Of a DNA stretch of 64,000 bases, positions 45,764-57,400 are shown one piece after another. A program made the translations under genes and the position numbers. The notes beneath the pieces are model-generated. The model was given only the letters and a program-made list of their open reading frames with translations, made no database searches and had not been told where the DNA came from. This stretch comes from Listeria swaminathanii. GTDB taxonomy: Bacteria > Bacillota > Bacilli > Lactobacillales > Listeriaceae. The stretch is taken from assembly GCF_014229645.1 (NCBI RefSeq), contig NZ_JAATOD010000001.1, positions 868,001 to 932,000 on the forward strand, given 5' to 3'. Position 1 is the stretch's first letter. Each line of letters starts with the position of its first letter.

Positions 45764-45802
45764 AAATAATCTCTCCTGTTAAATTGGGGGAGATTATTTT
45801 TT
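45764..45802 (+). terminator. Terminator after the HxlR gene
   Basis: AAATAATCTCTCC pairs with GGGAGATTATTT, followed by T-rich sequence. Confidence 0.85.
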
Positions 45803-45805
45803 AGC

Positions 45806-45834
45806 TTGAATCTTTCGTAGAACCATACTATAAT
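45806..45834 (+). promoter_or_regulatory. Promoter of the pheST T-box leader
   Basis: TTGAAT, 17-nt spacer, perfect TATAAT; predicted start about 45841, just before the T-box stem I. Confidence 0.8.
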
Positions 45835-45859
45835 AGAAACTATCTAAATAAGTAAAGAC

Positions 45860-46100
45860 AATGAAAGAGCCAAGTAGCAAACTGAGTCTGTATAGGGAGA
45901 AGTGGTCAAAGACTGAAAGCCACTTTACAAACAAATTTGTGAACATTTCACCTCTGGAGTCGCCGCCGGGAAGCACGCAACGTGTGAAGGTGGTCCGGTT
46001 ACTAAGCCGTTATCGAATCATGAGTGGGAACAATTTTTTTGTTCTTATTAGGGTGGTACCGCGAGAAGTCTCGTCCCTTTGTGGATAGAGCTTTTTTATT
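45860..46100 (+). promoter_or_regulatory. T-box leader (tRNA-Phe responsive) of pheST
   Basis: Contains the T-box sequence AGGGTGGTACCGCG (46050-46063) that pairs with the uncharged tRNA acceptor end, a stem I region from about 45860, a candidate specifier TTC (45947-45949, Phe codon), and a terminal GGATAGAGCTTTTTTAT terminator tail. Uncharged tRNA-Phe should promote read-through into pheS. Confidence 0.92.
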
Positions 46101-46126
46101 TTGTCTAAAAAGAAGGAGTGAACGGT

Positions 46127-47179
46127 ATGTTAGAACAGTTACAGACGCTGAAAAGTGAAGCAGAAACACAAATCAACGAAGCATCAGACTTAAAAACTTT
46201 AAACGACTTACGAGTAAAATACCTTGGTAAAAAAGGCCCGATGACCGAAATTATGAAACAAATGGGGAAACTTTCCGCAGAAGAAAGACCAAAAATGGGT
46301 TCGCTTGCTAATGAAGTTCGTACAGCTTTAACAGAAGCTATTTCCAGCAAGCAACAAATTCTCGAAACAGCCGCAATCAATGAAAAACTAAAATCAGAAA
46401 CTATCGACGTTACGTTACCAGGGACTGCTCCAAGCATCGGAACAAAACACCTTTTAACACAAGTAATTGAAGAAATGGAAGATATGTTCATTGGTATGGG
46501 CTACGAAATCGCAGAAGGACCAGAAGTAGAATTAGATTACTACAACTTCGAGGCGCTAAACTTACCAAAAGATCATCCAGCTCGTGATATGCAAGATAGC
46601 TTCTATATTACAGAAAATACTTTACTACGTACCCAAACTTCACCCGTACAAGCAAGAACAATGGAGAAACACGATTTCTCTAAAGGGCCAATCAAAGTTA
46701 TTTGCCCAGGGAAAGTATACCGCCGTGATAATGACGACGCGACGCACTCGCACCAATTTACACAAATCGAAGGGCTTGTAGTTGGCGAAAACATCACTTT
46801 TGCTGATTTAAAAGGAACGCTAACAGTCCTTGCAAAAACAATGTTTGGTGAAGAACGTGAAATTCGTCTTCGTCCATCATTCTTCCCGTTCACAGAGCCA
46901 TCCGTTGAAATGGATATCTCTTGTTTCAAATGTGGCGGTAAAGGTTGCCGCGTTTGTAAAGGAACAGGTTGGATTGAAATTTTAGGAAGCGGAATGGTAC
47001 ATCCAAACGTCCTTGAAATGTCTGGAATTGATTCTACTCGATACAGCGGCTTTGCTTTCGGCTTAGGACCTGAACGTGTTGCAATGTTGAAATATGCGGT
47101 GGATGATATTCGCCACCTTTATACAAATGATTTACGCTTTACGAAGCAATTCCAAAGTACAGAAACGGGGGAAATCTAA
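46127..47179 (+). CDS. pheS: Phenylalanyl-tRNA synthetase alpha subunit
   Basis: 350 aa. N-terminal coiled coil (about 1-90), then the class II core: [33 protein letters not shown], motif 2 region [15 protein letters not shown] and motif 3 [32 protein letters not shown] cysteine cluster sits within the insertion. ATG 46127 has AAGGAG 8 nt upstream; the GTG three codons earlier overlaps that site. Last base shared with the pheT start. Confidence 0.96.
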   Translation: MLEQLQTLKSEAETQINEASDLKTLNDLRVKYLGKKGPMTEIMKQMGKLSAEERPKMGSLANEVRTALTEAISSKQQILETAAINEKLKSETIDVTLPGTAPSIGTKHLLTQVIEEMEDMFIGMGYEIAEGPEVELDYYNFEALNLPKDHPARDMQDSFYITENTLLRTQTSPVQARTMEKHDFSKGPIKVICPGKVYRRDNDDATHSHQFTQIEGLVVGENITFADLKGTLTVLAKTMFGEEREIRLRPSFFPFTEPSVEMDISCFKCGGKGCRVCKGTGWIEILGSGMVHPNVLEMSGIDSTRYSGFAFGLGPERVAMLKYAVDDIRHLYTNDLRFTKQFQSTETGEI

Positions 47180-49587
47180 TGTTAGTTTCATATAATTGGG
47201 TCAAAGAATTTTTCCAAGACTTCCCGTTAACGGCGGAAGAGCTAGGAGAAGCGATTACAAGAACAGGTATTGAAATCGAAGGCGTAGAAGAATTAAGCGC
47301 TAGTTTGAAAAATGTTGTGGTTGGCGAAGTATTATCATGCGAACGCCACCCCGATGCAGAAAAATTAAATAAATGTCTCGTACAAACAGATGAAGCAGAA
47401 CCAGTTCAAATTATCTGCGGAGCGCCAAACGTCGCCGCTGGTCAAAAAGTCATCGTTGCCAAAGTTGGTGCAAGACTTCCAGGCGGACTTAAAATCAAAC
47501 GCGCTAAATTACGTGGCGAAGTATCAGAAGGCATGATTTGTTCACTCGCAGAACTTGGCTTTGAAAGTAAAGTCGTGCCAAAAGCATACGCAGATGGCAT
47601 TTACGTATTACCAGAACATGTTGAAACAGGCGTAAGTGCAATCACGTTACTTGGCTTAGATGATGCCATTCTTGATATGGCAATCACTCCAAACCGTGCC
47701 GACGCATTAAGCATGAACGGCGTAGCTCATGAGGTTGGCGCGATTATCCATCAAAAACCAGCCCAACCAACTCAGCCCGACGTATCCGAAAAAGGTAAAG
47801 CTGATGCATTTATTTCTGTAGAAGTAGAAAACCCAGCTGACACACCTTACTATGCGATTAAAATGATCGAAAACATCGAAATCAAAGAATCACCACTGTG
47901 GCTACAAACAAAACTAATGAAAGCGGGTATCCGTCCACATAATAACGTTGTCGATGTAACCAACTACATCAACTTATTATACGGCCAACCTTTGCACTCA
48001 TTTGACTATGATAAAATCGGCAGTAAAAAAATTGTCGTACGTTCTGCGAAAGAACAAGAAGAAATTACGACACTTGATGGCGAGAAAAGAACATTACAAG
48101 CGGGACATACAGTTATTACTAACGGAACAGAACCAATTGCCATCGCTGGTGTTATGGGCGGCGAATTTTCCGAAGTAACAGAGAGCACAACAACCGTAGC
48201 GCTAGAAGGTGCGATTTTCAGTAGTTCCTCTATCGGTAAAGCATCACGAGAATTATACCTACGTACCGAAGCAAGTATTCGTTACGATAAAGGCTCTGAT
48301 GCTTGGAAAGTAGAAAAAGCACTTGCGCACGGCGGAGCATTAATCGCTGAACTTAGTGGTGGAACGCTTGTTGGCGGTGTAGTGGAAGTAGATAACCGTG
48401 AAAAAGCAGTAAATAAAATCGAAACAAGCTTAACGCGAATTAACCGTATTTTAGGAACGGCGATTACACTTGCGGAAATCGAAACTATTTTTGCTCGTTT
48501 AGGATTTGTGTTAGAAGTAAAAGATGACACATTGATCATCGAAGTACCAACAAGACGTTGGGATATTACAATTGAAGCGGACATTTTAGAAGAAGTAGCA
48601 CGTATTTATGGCTATGACGAAATTCCAGTAACTCTTCCAGCAACAAGCACAACAGGTGGTTTATCAGACAGCCAAAAAGCTCGTCGTGTGATGCGCGCTT
48701 ATTTAGAAGGAGCTGGACTTAACCAAGCGTTAACATATTCCTTAACTTCCAAAAAAGATGCGACTCGTTTAGCATTATCTGATGAAAAAACAGTGGCGCT
48801 ATCAATGCCAATGAGTGAAGAACATAGCCATTTAAGAACAAGTATCGTCCCACAATTAATTCGTAGCGCAAGTTATAATATCGCTCGTAAAAATATGGAC
48901 GTAGCACTTTATGAAATGGGAACCGTGTTCTACGCAACAGAAGGCGACAATTTACCAATCGAACAAGAGCATTTAGCTGGCCTAATCACTGGGAACTGGC
49001 ATGTTGCAGATTGGCAAAAAACACCAAAACCAGTAGACTTCTTCGTTTTAAAAGGAATTGTCGAAGGTTTAGTGAACAAATTAGGAATTAAAGCTGAACT
49101 GCACTGGAAGCAAACCGAAAAAGAAGAACTGCATCCAGGAAGAACAGCAAGCATCGTTTTAGAAGGGCAAGAAATCGGTTATCTTGGGGCGCTTCATCCA
49201 GCAGTAGAAGCAAACTATGATTTAAAAGAAACCTATGTATTTGAAATCAATGTAGCGGCTTTACTTGATGCAACAAAAGAAAAAGTTGTTTATCATCCAA
49301 TTCCACGCTACCCAGAAATGACGCGCGACTTAGCCTTACTTGTTGACAAGGATACCGACCATGCTGCAATTTCTCAAGTAATCAAAGAGCACGGCGGAAA
49401 CTTATTAGTCAATATCGAGCTATTTGATATTTTCGAAGGAGAAAGCCTTGGCGAAAATAAAAAATCGCTTGCATACACATTAACTTTCCTAGACAGTGAA
49501 AGAACGCTAGTCGAAGAAGACGTCCAAAAAGCAACGAACAAAGTAGTGGAAGCATTACAAACAAAACTAAATGCGATTATCCGCTAA
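47179..49587 (+). CDS. pheT: Phenylalanyl-tRNA synthetase beta subunit
   Basis: 802 aa, the standard length. Domains in order: EMAP/OB-fold tRNA-binding (about 40-150, CERHPDAEKLNKCLV), B3/B4 editing domain (about 200-385), B5 (about 405-475), the catalytic-like core (about 490-690) and the C-terminal anticodon-binding FDX-ACB fold (about 705-800, PIPRYPEMTRDLALLVD). Acts as alpha2-beta2 with PheS. Confidence 0.96.
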   Translation: MLVSYNWVKEFFQDFPLTAEELGEAITRTGIEIEGVEELSASLKNVVVGEVLSCERHPDAEKLNKCLVQTDEAEPVQIICGAPNVAAGQKVIVAKVGARLPGGLKIKRAKLRGEVSEGMICSLAELGFESKVVPKAYADGIYVLPEHVETGVSAITLLGLDDAILDMAITPNRADALSMNGVAHEVGAIIHQKPAQPTQPDVSEKGKADAFISVEVENPADTPYYAIKMIENIEIKESPLWLQTKLMKAGIRPHNNVVDVTNYINLLYGQPLHSFDYDKIGSKKIVVRSAKEQEEITTLDGEKRTLQAGHTVITNGTEPIAIAGVMGGEFSEVTESTTTVALEGAIFSSSSIGKASRELYLRTEASIRYDKGSDAWKVEKALAHGGALIAELSGGTLVGGVVEVDNREKAVNKIETSLTRINRILGTAITLAEIETIFARLGFVLEVKDDTLIIEVPTRRWDITIEADILEEVARIYGYDEIPVTLPATSTTGGLSDSQKARRVMRAYLEGAGLNQALTYSLTSKKDATRLALSDEKTVALSMPMSEEHSHLRTSIVPQLIRSASYNIARKNMDVALYEMGTVFYATEGDNLPIEQEHLAGLITGNWHVADWQKTPKPVDFFVLKGIVEGLVNKLGIKAELHWKQTEKEELHPGRTASIVLEGQEIGYLGALHPAVEANYDLKETYVFEINVAALLDATKEKVVYHPIPRYPEMTRDLALLVDKDTDHAAISQVIKEHGGNLLVNIELFDIFEGESLGENKKSLAYTLTFLDSERTLVEEDVQKATNKVVEALQTKLNAIIR

Positions 49588-49592
49588 ATGAA

Positions 49593-49628
49593 AAAAACTA
49601 ACTGGAACTTCTCCGGTTAGTTTTTTTA
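49593..49628 (+). terminator. Terminator of pheST
   Basis: AAAAACTAACTGGA pairs with TCCGGTTAGTTTTT (one G-T), short loop, T7 tail. Confidence 0.92.
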
Positions 49629-49650
49629 TGCTACTTTCCTTATTTAGTAC

Positions 49651-49680
49651 TTCACTAACTTAAATACCACATGTTATAAT
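49651..49680 (+). promoter_or_regulatory. Probable promoter of the ABC transporter pair
   Basis: TATAAT with TTCACT 18 nt upstream. The predicted start (about 49687) is after the ATG at 49682, supporting the later start of the ATPase gene. Confidence 0.5.
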
Positions 49681-49714
49681 TATGGCACATGACAGAGAGA
49701 AAAGGACGAGGAAA

Positions 49715-50416
49715 ATGACCTACGTAGAAATGAAAGATGTCTCTAAATTTTATCAAATGGGAGAGAATGTTGTTACAGCTAATGACAAAATCAATTTTGG
49801 GATAAATAAAGGTGAATTTGTTGTTATCGTTGGACCTTCTGGAGCTGGTAAATCCACCGTGTTAAACATATTAGGCGGGATGGATAGTTCGAGTGAAGGA
49901 AAAATCATGGTAGATGGGCAAGATATTGCTCAATATAATGCAAAACAACTAACGAAATACCGCCGCACAGATGTCGGCTTTGTTTTTCAATTTTACAATT
50001 TAGTTCCTAATTTAACCGCGAAAGAAAATGTCGAGTTAGCGGCACAAATCGCTCCTAACGCACTAGACGCGGAAACCGTTTTGACACAAGTTGGATTAAG
50101 TCACCGATTAGACAATTTTCCAGCCCAGTTATCAGGTGGGGAACAACAGCGCGTTGCCATCGCCCGTGCATTAGCGAAAGCACCGAAGTTACTCTTGTGC
50201 GATGAACCAACAGGAGCACTTGATTACGATACGGGGAAATCCGTCTTAAAGTTATTACAAGAAACCTGTGAAAAAACCGGAACGACCGTAATCGTCATTA
50301 CACATAATACAGCAATCACACCAATTGCTGACCGAGTTATTGAAATTAATAATGCAAAAGTGCGCAGTATCAAAGAAAATCCAGAGCCAATGTCCATTGA
50401 TAACTTAGAATGGTAG
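49715..50416 (+). CDS. ABC transporter ATPase (MacB/LolD type)
   Basis: 233 aa. Walker [10 protein letters not shown] (about 40-48), Q-loop [12 protein letters not shown], signature [15 protein letters not shown] (about 139), Walker [13 protein letters not shown] and switch THNTAI. The [17 protein letters not shown] pattern is typical of type VII (MacB-like) exporters. Start ATG 49715 (GAGGAAA upstream). Drives the large permease 13 bp downstream; substrate unknown. Confidence 0.92.
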   Translation: MTYVEMKDVSKFYQMGENVVTANDKINFGINKGEFVVIVGPSGAGKSTVLNILGGMDSSSEGKIMVDGQDIAQYNAKQLTKYRRTDVGFVFQFYNLVPNLTAKENVELAAQIAPNALDAETVLTQVGLSHRLDNFPAQLSGGEQQRVAIARALAKAPKLLLCDEPTGALDYDTGKSVLKLLQETCEKTGTTVIVITHNTAITPIADRVIEINNAKVRSIKENPEPMSIDNLEW

Positions 50417-50429
50417 AAAGGAGCAACCA

Positions 50430-53400
50430 GTGAAACGTTCAGCATTATGGAAAGATATCTACCGTGAAATATGGCGTTCGAAAAGCCGATTTATTTCGAT
50501 TTTCATGCTTATTATGCTTGGGGTTGCTTTTTTCTCTGGACTAAAAGCAACTGGCCCAGATATGCTTTTAACCGCCAATAATTATTTCAATAAGTATGAT
50601 TTAGCCAATTTCAACGTACAATCAACCTATGGAATCGATCAAACCGACAAACAAGCGCTTGAAAAAGTGGACGGCGTGAAGCAAGTGGAACTCGGATATA
50701 CAGCAGACACCTTGATGCAAGACAAAAATATCGTTACTAAATTATATTCTTTGAATGCGGATAATCAGCTCAATAAATATAAAGTAGTGACAGGTCGTTT
50801 GCCTGAAAAATCTGGAGAAATTGCACTGGATAATAACAAACTTATCCACGAAAACGTCCAACTAGGTGATAAAGTAACTTTTGTCAAAAGTGATGGAAAT
50901 AAGCTGACAGATACATTAAAAGAATCCACCTATAAAGTAGTTGGTTTCGTCCAGTCACCAGCCTATATCCAAAAATCAGAACGCGGCTCAAGCACAGTCG
51001 GCAAAGGGAAAACCGAAGCATTCGGGGTCATCCAAGAGCAAGACTTTGCGCTACCAGAATATACTATCGCCAATTTAACCTTCACCAATTTAGCATCTGA
51101 GAAAGCTTTTAGTGACGCGTATATATCTAATGAAGAAAAAGATAAAGACAACATTGAAAAAGCTTTGAAAAATCAACCAGAAAAACGTTTAGAAAAAATA
51201 AAAGCAACTGAACAACAGAAATTAAACGATGCAACGAAAGAAATTAATCAAGGAAAAGCAGAACTAAAATCAAACGAAGCGAAACTAGCAGACGCGAAAG
51301 CACAGTTAGACGCCGGCTTTTCTGAGTATCAAGCTGCGAAAACAAGTTATGATGCCAAAATTAGCCAAGGCGAGGCAGAAATCCGCAACGGAGAAGCCGA
51401 ACTAGCTAGCGCGAAAAAACAATTAGACGCCGCCCAACCACAAATTAGCCAGGGCGAAGCAGCAATCAGCCAAGCGGAAGTAGAGTTAAAAGAAGGTCAA
51501 GACGCATGGGAAGACGCAAATAATCTTTTAAATACTACCAATGGCTACTTACGCAATACAAGATCTACCCTAGAAAACGCCTTAAAACAGCCAGATTTAA
51601 CAAATATTGAGTTAGATCGAGCGAGCTTACTTAATGCATTTGATAGTGTTGCCGCAGATTTGGGACTTTCCGCTAAAGAACAAGCTACTTATAAAGCAAC
51701 GATGAACCAACTGCTAAATGACTATGAAAGTGGCGCAATTTCCGATTCAGAAATTCGTGCTGGATTAAATGAAGCCCTTGCACAAGTAACGGATGCTCAA
51801 AAAGAATATCAAGCAGCACGAGCAACGTTAGATAAAGAAAAACAAACAATAGAACAAGGTCAACAAGCTCTAAAAGCAAAAACGCAGGAGTTACAAGCAG
51901 CAAAAAATACGTACCAAGCAGGCTTAGCAAAATACCAAGCCGGAACGAAAAAACTCGCTGCAGCAAAAACGCAACTAGCTGCCGGCAAAGAAACAGGCGA
52001 AACAGAACTACAAAACGCACTTGCCAAATTAAACGCCGGACAAGCAACTTACGAAAAAAATCTAGCGTTATTCACAACTGAAAAACAAAAAGCAGAACCA
52101 AAACTAGCCAGTGCCGAAAAAGAGGTTAAAATCGGTCAAGAAAAATTAGATACGCTAGAACTTCCAAAGTATTATGTATTAGATCGTAATGATAATCCGG
52201 GTTATAGCGAATACAAAGAAAATGCCGATAGACTAACTTCCTTATCGACCGCATTTCCAATCTTCTTTTTCCTAATCGCTGCGCTCGTTTGTTTAACAAC
52301 GATGACGCGTATGGTGGAAGAACAAAGAACACAGATAGGAACGTTAAAAGCATTTGGTTATTCTAATGGAAGCATTATTTTAAAATACCTCGTTTATGGT
52401 TCGCTTGCGAGTGTAATTGGGAGCATACTTGGAATACTAATTGGCTTCCAGTTCTTCCCGAATATCATTTTTAACGCCTATAAATCAATGTACGAAATGC
52501 CGTCAGTTGACATTGGCTTCTACTGGAGCTACAGTTTGCTATCCTTATTTGTCGCTTTATTCTGTACGACATTTACAGCTTATGTAGCTTGTCGCGCAGA
52601 ACTTCGGGCCAATGCTGCCACATTAATGCGCCCTAAAGCACCAAAAATCGGAAAACGCATTTTCTTAGAACGGATACAATTTATTTGGAAACGAATGAAT
52701 TTTACAAGTAAAGTAACCGCTAGAAACCTATTCCGCTACAAACAACGGATGCTAATGACTGTTCTTGGTGTAGCAGGGTGTACAGCGTTAATCCTTACTG
52801 GCTTTGGCCTCCGGAACTCCATTAGTGATATCGCTAAAATGCAATACGGCCAAATAATGAAATACGATGCCGCTGTCTATCAAGATATGAGTGCGCCACC
52901 TACAGCCAAAGATAATTTTGATGAACTAATGAATGATTCCAATATCAAAAGCAAACTCGATATGTCACAAACCAATATCGATACCGTGAAAGCAGGGCAG
53001 TCCGCGCAAGCTACATCGATTATTGTGCCTAAGAATTTAAACGAACTGCCAGATTATATCGTATTACGCGATCGTGCCAGCCATACAACAGAAAAATTAA
53101 CAGACGATGGTGCAATCATCACCGAAAAACTGGCTAAACTTTTTGACGTAAAACCAGGCGACACCATTACAGTCAAAAACGCCGATAACGATAAGTTCCA
53201 AATAAAAGTGAGTGCCATTACAGAAAACTACGCACTACACTATATTTACATGACACCAACATATTATCAGCAAATTTTCAAAGAAAAACCTGTCTATAAT
53301 TTAGATTTATTAATGTTAAAAGATACTTCTGAAAAAGTGGAAAGCGATTTTGCTGAAAAATTAACAGATAGCAAAGCCGTTCTCAATGTTACTTTTTCTA

Positions 53401-53840
53401 ATAACGTTAGTTCGATGTTAACAGACACGCTTGATAGCTTGAATATCGTTATCGTCGTACTCATCACATCGGCCGCACTTCTCGCATTTGTCGTTCTATA
53501 CAACCTAACCAATATTAATGTATCTGAACGTATTCGCGAACTTTCCACCATCAAAGTGCTTGGCTTTTATCCAAAAGAAGTGACGATGTACGTTTACCGC
53601 GAGAATATTATTTTAACATTAATGGGTATTGTGACTGGATTCGTACTCGGCTTCTTCTTGCACCGCTTTATTATTACCACCGCAGAAGTCGATCAAATGA
53701 TGTTTAGCCCAGCAATTAGCTGGACAAGTTATCTGTTTTCCGGCATTCTCACGCTTGTTTTTGCAACCGTGGTGATGGTCGTAATGCACATTAAACTCAA
53801 ACGAATCGACATGATTGAAGCACTAAAATCAGTTGAATAA
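50430..53840 (+). CDS. Large FtsX-type ABC permease with extracytoplasmic coiled coil
   Basis: 1136 aa. Membrane span about 20-40, an extracytoplasmic region about 45-250, a long Ala/Gln/Lys-rich coiled coil about 250-585 with repeated heptads (INQGKAELKSNEAKL, AEIRNGEAELASAKKQL), one FtsX set of spans about 610-740, an unpaired span about 775-800, a second extracytoplasmic domain, and the final three spans about 1015-1125. GTG start after AAAGGAG. Typical of Firmicutes type VII systems linked to envelope stress, lipids or antimicrobial peptides; role not shown. Confidence 0.88.
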   Translation: MKRSALWKDIYREIWRSKSRFISIFMLIMLGVAFFSGLKATGPDMLLTANNYFNKYDLANFNVQSTYGIDQTDKQALEKVDGVKQVELGYTADTLMQDKNIVTKLYSLNADNQLNKYKVVTGRLPEKSGEIALDNNKLIHENVQLGDKVTFVKSDGNKLTDTLKESTYKVVGFVQSPAYIQKSERGSSTVGKGKTEAFGVIQEQDFALPEYTIANLTFTNLASEKAFSDAYISNEEKDKDNIEKALKNQPEKRLEKIKATEQQKLNDATKEINQGKAELKSNEAKLADAKAQLDAGFSEYQAAKTSYDAKISQGEAEIRNGEAELASAKKQLDAAQPQISQGEAAISQAEVELKEGQDAWEDANNLLNTTNGYLRNTRSTLENALKQPDLTNIELDRASLLNAFDSVAADLGLSAKEQATYKATMNQLLNDYESGAISDSEIRAGLNEALAQVTDAQKEYQAARATLDKEKQTIEQGQQALKAKTQELQAAKNTYQAGLAKYQAGTKKLAAAKTQLAAGKETGETELQNALAKLNAGQATYEKNLALFTTEKQKAEPKLASAEKEVKIGQEKLDTLELPKYYVLDRNDNPGYSEYKENADRLTSLSTAFPIFFFLIAALVCLTTMTRMVEEQRTQIGTLKAFGYSNGSIILKYLVYGSLASVIGSILGILIGFQFFPNIIFNAYKSMYEMPSVDIGFYWSYSLLSLFVALFCTTFTAYVACRAELRANAATLMRPKAPKIGKRIFLERIQFIWKRMNFTSKVTARNLFRYKQRMLMTVLGVAGCTALILTGFGLRNSISDIAKMQYGQIMKYDAAVYQDMSAPPTAKDNFDELMNDSNIKSKLDMSQTNIDTVKAGQSAQATSIIVPKNLNELPDYIVLRDRASHTTEKLTDDGAIITEKLAKLFDVKPGDTITVKNADNDKFQIKVSAITENYALHYIYMTPTYYQQIFKEKPVYNLDLLMLKDTSEKVESDFAEKLTDSKAVLNVTFSNNVSSMLTDTLDSLNIVIVVLITSAALLAFVVLYNLTNINVSERIRELSTIKVLGFYPKEVTMYVYRENIILTLMGIVTGFVLGFFLHRFIITTAEVDQMMFSPAISWTSYLFSGILTLVFATVVMVVMHIKLKRIDMIEALKSVE

Positions 53841-53845
53841 TGATG

Positions 53846-53878
53846 AAAAGAACTTGCTTTAACGGCAAGTTCTTTTTG
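53846..53878 (+). terminator. Terminator of the ABC transporter operon
   Basis: AAAAGAACTTGC/GCAAGTTCTTTT perfect 12-bp stem followed by T-rich sequence. Confidence 0.9.
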
Positions 53879-53879
53879 T

Positions 53880-53908
53880 TTGACTTCAAAATAAATAAAG
53901 CTTAAACT
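53880..53908 (+). promoter_or_regulatory. Promoter of the marR-RND operon
   Basis: TTGACT, 17-nt spacer, TAAACT; predicted start about 53915. A MarR operator is expected here but no convincing palindrome was seen. Confidence 0.55.
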
Positions 53909-53936
53909 GAAAAATAGTTAAGGGGGTGAACTTTAT

Positions 53937-54389
53937 TTGGAAAGACAAAAAGTCAAACAACTGATAAAGAGTTACCAACAAACCTACATATTCGCTATGT
54001 CACATATACATCAAGCTATTTCCGAAATATCCACCAATACAGTCGATTTGTCGATTGAACAATTTTTTGTCTTGCGTGAAATCGCTGCTTACGATGGAAT
54101 TAGCGCCACCGAACTAGCAGCCACTTTGTCCGTCAATAAAAGTGCAATCACACCAAAACTAAAAAAACTTGTAGACAAAGGATATATTCAGCGAAAACGA
54201 AATCAACAAGATAAACGTGCCGTGGTTTTAACCATCTCAGAAAAAGGGAATAACGTTTACGAAGAGTGCGAAAAACAATTAGAGTTACTCGTGAACGAAT
54301 GGCTCGAAATTCTAGGGGAAAAGGACAGCGAACACTTCTTTGAATTATTTCAAAAAATCACCAAGTCAGTTGTCAAACCTAAAAAATAA
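53937..54389 (+). CDS. MarR-family transcriptional regulator
   Basis: 150 aa with the winged-helix core: EQFFVLREIAAYDGISATELAATLSVNKSAITPKLKKLVDKGYIQR and the wing RKRNQQDKRAVVLTISEKG. TTG start after a strong AAGGGGGTG site. It lies 15 bp before the RND-type exporter and most likely represses that operon. Confidence 0.9.
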   Translation: MERQKVKQLIKSYQQTYIFAMSHIHQAISEISTNTVDLSIEQFFVLREIAAYDGISATELAATLSVNKSAITPKLKKLVDKGYIQRKRNQQDKRAVVLTISEKGNNVYEECEKQLELLVNEWLEILGEKDSEHFFELFQKITKSVVKPKK

Positions 54390-54404
54390 AAGGAGAGATT
54401 TGGC

Positions 54405-57400
54405 ATGAAATGGATTATGAAACTCCGCTGGGCCATTTTAGCATTTTGGCTTGCAGCAGCAGTCGTACTAATGTTTATTGCACCACCCATGGCAGATCTT
54501 GTACGCGAAAAAGGCGAATTAAAACTGCCTGATGGCTACCCGTCATCACTTGCAACAGAAATGCAAAAGAAACATAATCCAGACGACAAAGGTTCTGCTT
54601 ACATCGCTGTTTACACTTCCGACCACAAGTTAACTGGAACAGAATTAAACGATATCGAAAAATCACTAGACTCCATCGAAAAAGATAAAACAGAACTCCA
54701 CGTCACGAGTGTACTATCCAGTTTTAACCAACCAGAACTAAAGGATAAATTTTTATCAAAAGACGGTAAAACACTAGTAGCAAGTTTAACTGTAGATGAT
54801 ACAGACGCCTCTGTTAAAAGCATTCGTAACGCCTTAGATAAAAAAATGGATGTGAAGGGCGTTGACACATACTTAACCGGAAACAAACTAATTCAAGAAG
54901 ATGTTGTCCAAGGTTCCGAAGACGGTTTACATAAAACAGAGGGCATCACTGTAGTCTTTATTTTAGTCGTTCTATTCCTTGTATTCCGCTCTGCTGTAGC
55001 GCCATTTATTCCTCTTTTAACTGTTGGAATTAGTTATCTAGTGGCACAAAGTACAGTAGCATTCTTAATAGATCTCTTTAATTTCCCCGTTTCCACCTAT
55101 ACGCAGATATTTATGGTCTGTATCATGTTTGGGATTGGGACCGATTATTGTATTCTCTTAATGAGCCGATTTAAAGAAGAAATGGGAGCGGGGCTTGACC
55201 CAAGAGAAGCTGTTCATGCAACTTATCGTACAGCCGGTAAAACCGTTATTTATAGTGGTGTAGCCGTTCTCGTTGCTTTTACTTCACTTTATTTCGTTCA
55301 ATTCGATTTATATCGTTCCGCTGTAGCAGTTGGCGTCGGCATTGTCGTGTTACTTGCCGCACTTTACACGCTCGTGCCATTCTTTATGAGCACGCTCGGA
55401 ACGCATCTATTCTGGCCATTAAACAAAAATATTAGCCATAAAGAAAATAAAATTTGGGGTGCTGCTGGTAAATTCACTTTTGCAAGACCGTGGATTGCGT
55501 TATTAATTGTCGCAGCTATCACACTACCGCCAATTTTACTTCACACAGGAACAGAATCATTCAACTCTTTGGATGAAATCAGTGACAAATACCCTTCGAA
55601 AAAAGGCTTTGAAATTGTGTCAGATAGCTTTGGTGCAGGGCAAGTCGCGCCAACGCAAATCTTTATCGAAAATGATGATAATATGCGCACCACAGATTAC
55701 ATTGCCCAAATTGAAAAAATTTCCGATGATTTATCTCACGTAAAAGGCGTTGACATGGTAATGAGCGCATCACGCCCAGCCGGAAAACGCGTCGATGATA
55801 TTTACATCAAAAACCAAGCCGGTCAAGTAAATGATGGTGTCGGCCAAGCAACGGATGGAGTAGGCCAAGTTAAGAAAGGCCTGGATTCCGCTAGTTCCGA
55901 ATTAAAAAAATCAGAACCGGCACTAGATAAAGCCGTTGCAGGAGTTGGCGATTTACAAAAAGGTACCGTTGCAACTCAAGAAGGTATCAACCAACTACAA
56001 ACCGCGCTTGCACAAATTCAAACTGGGATTGAAAGCGGCGCAACAGGAGCGGGTGACTTAAAACAAGGCGTAGCAGCAGCCAAATCACAATTAGCTACTC
56101 TACAAAATGGCGAAGCACAAATTCAAGCAGGTTACACTGAAATTCAGAAAAACTTACAAATTGTAGCCGACCAATTAAAAGGCTTCGAAAACCCGAACTC
56201 CCAAGCAATTGATACGTCTAAACTAGAAGCGCAGTTCAAAAAAATCGGCGCATCGTTCCAAGCATTCGCCGCAGCGCATCCGGAAGTGAAAAACGATCCT
56301 AAATTCCAAAAACTAGCCGCGGATATCCAAGGCCTAGAAACAGCTGGAAATGATCTGAAAACATCTGCCGGAAAACAAATGGCAGCACTTCAAGCAAAAA
56401 TGAAAGAACTTAATCAAGGTATCCAACAATTAGCAACTGCCATGAACCAATTAAATCAGCAGTCTAAACAAATTTCAGACGGACTTAGCGCATTTGACAC
56501 AGGACTTGGTCAAATCGAAACAGGACTAGCTCAATTAGAAAACGGACTAAATCAAGCAGCAGACGGTCAAGGCCAAGTTGTTTCTAAAATGCCCGAAATT
56601 TCTAATGCTCTAGCTCAAATCGCAGCTGGACAAGGCGCATTAAAAGATGGCTTTGCAGGTATTAGTGGGCAAATGGGTCAATTAACAGATGGCTTAACTT
56701 CTGGTGCAGATGGTCTAGGAAAAGTACAAAGTGGCCTAAACACTGCGAACGGACTCATTGACGATTGGTCGAAAGTGCCATATGCAAGTTCCGGAATTTA
56801 TGTTCCAGATGCTTTACTAAAAAACGCCGATTTCCAAAAAGTATTAGATCAATATATCTCTTCTGATGGAAAATTAGCAACCATTAACGTTATTTTAACT
56901 AAAAACCCTTACTCTAATGCAGCGATGGATTCCATTGACGACATTAATGACCAACTAGCGGCAAGTATGAAAGGCACAAAACTTGAAAATGCTAAAATTG
57001 GTATTGGTGGAATGACGAGCGTTAACTATGATACAAGAGATATGTCGACAGCCGATTATCATTTAGTTCTTGTTATCGTTCTTGCAAGTGTATTCGTCAC
57101 ACTGGTTATTGTTTTACGTTCACTTGTAATGCCAATCTATCTCATTGCATCACTTATTTTAACTTACTTTGCCGCACTTGGATTTGCAGAAATTATCTTC
57201 ATGCGAATTCTTGGATATAGCGGTCTAACTTGGGCAACACCGTTCTTCGGATTCGTTGTACTCGTCGCACTCGGTATCGATTACTCGATCTTCCTGATGT
57301 CACGATTTAACGAATACAATGGACTTTCCGTACGCGACAGAATGATAAAAGCCATGAAAAATATGGGTGGCGTTATCTTCTCCGCAGTTATCATTCTCGG

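Noticed and set aside
45861..46088. A 75-codon open frame before pheS
   Set aside because: It coincides with the T-box leader RNA and has no ribosome site.
53880..53937. Palindromic MarR operator before the marR-RND operon
   Set aside because: Only short, imperfect TTCA/TGAA arms were seen, not enough to claim an operator.
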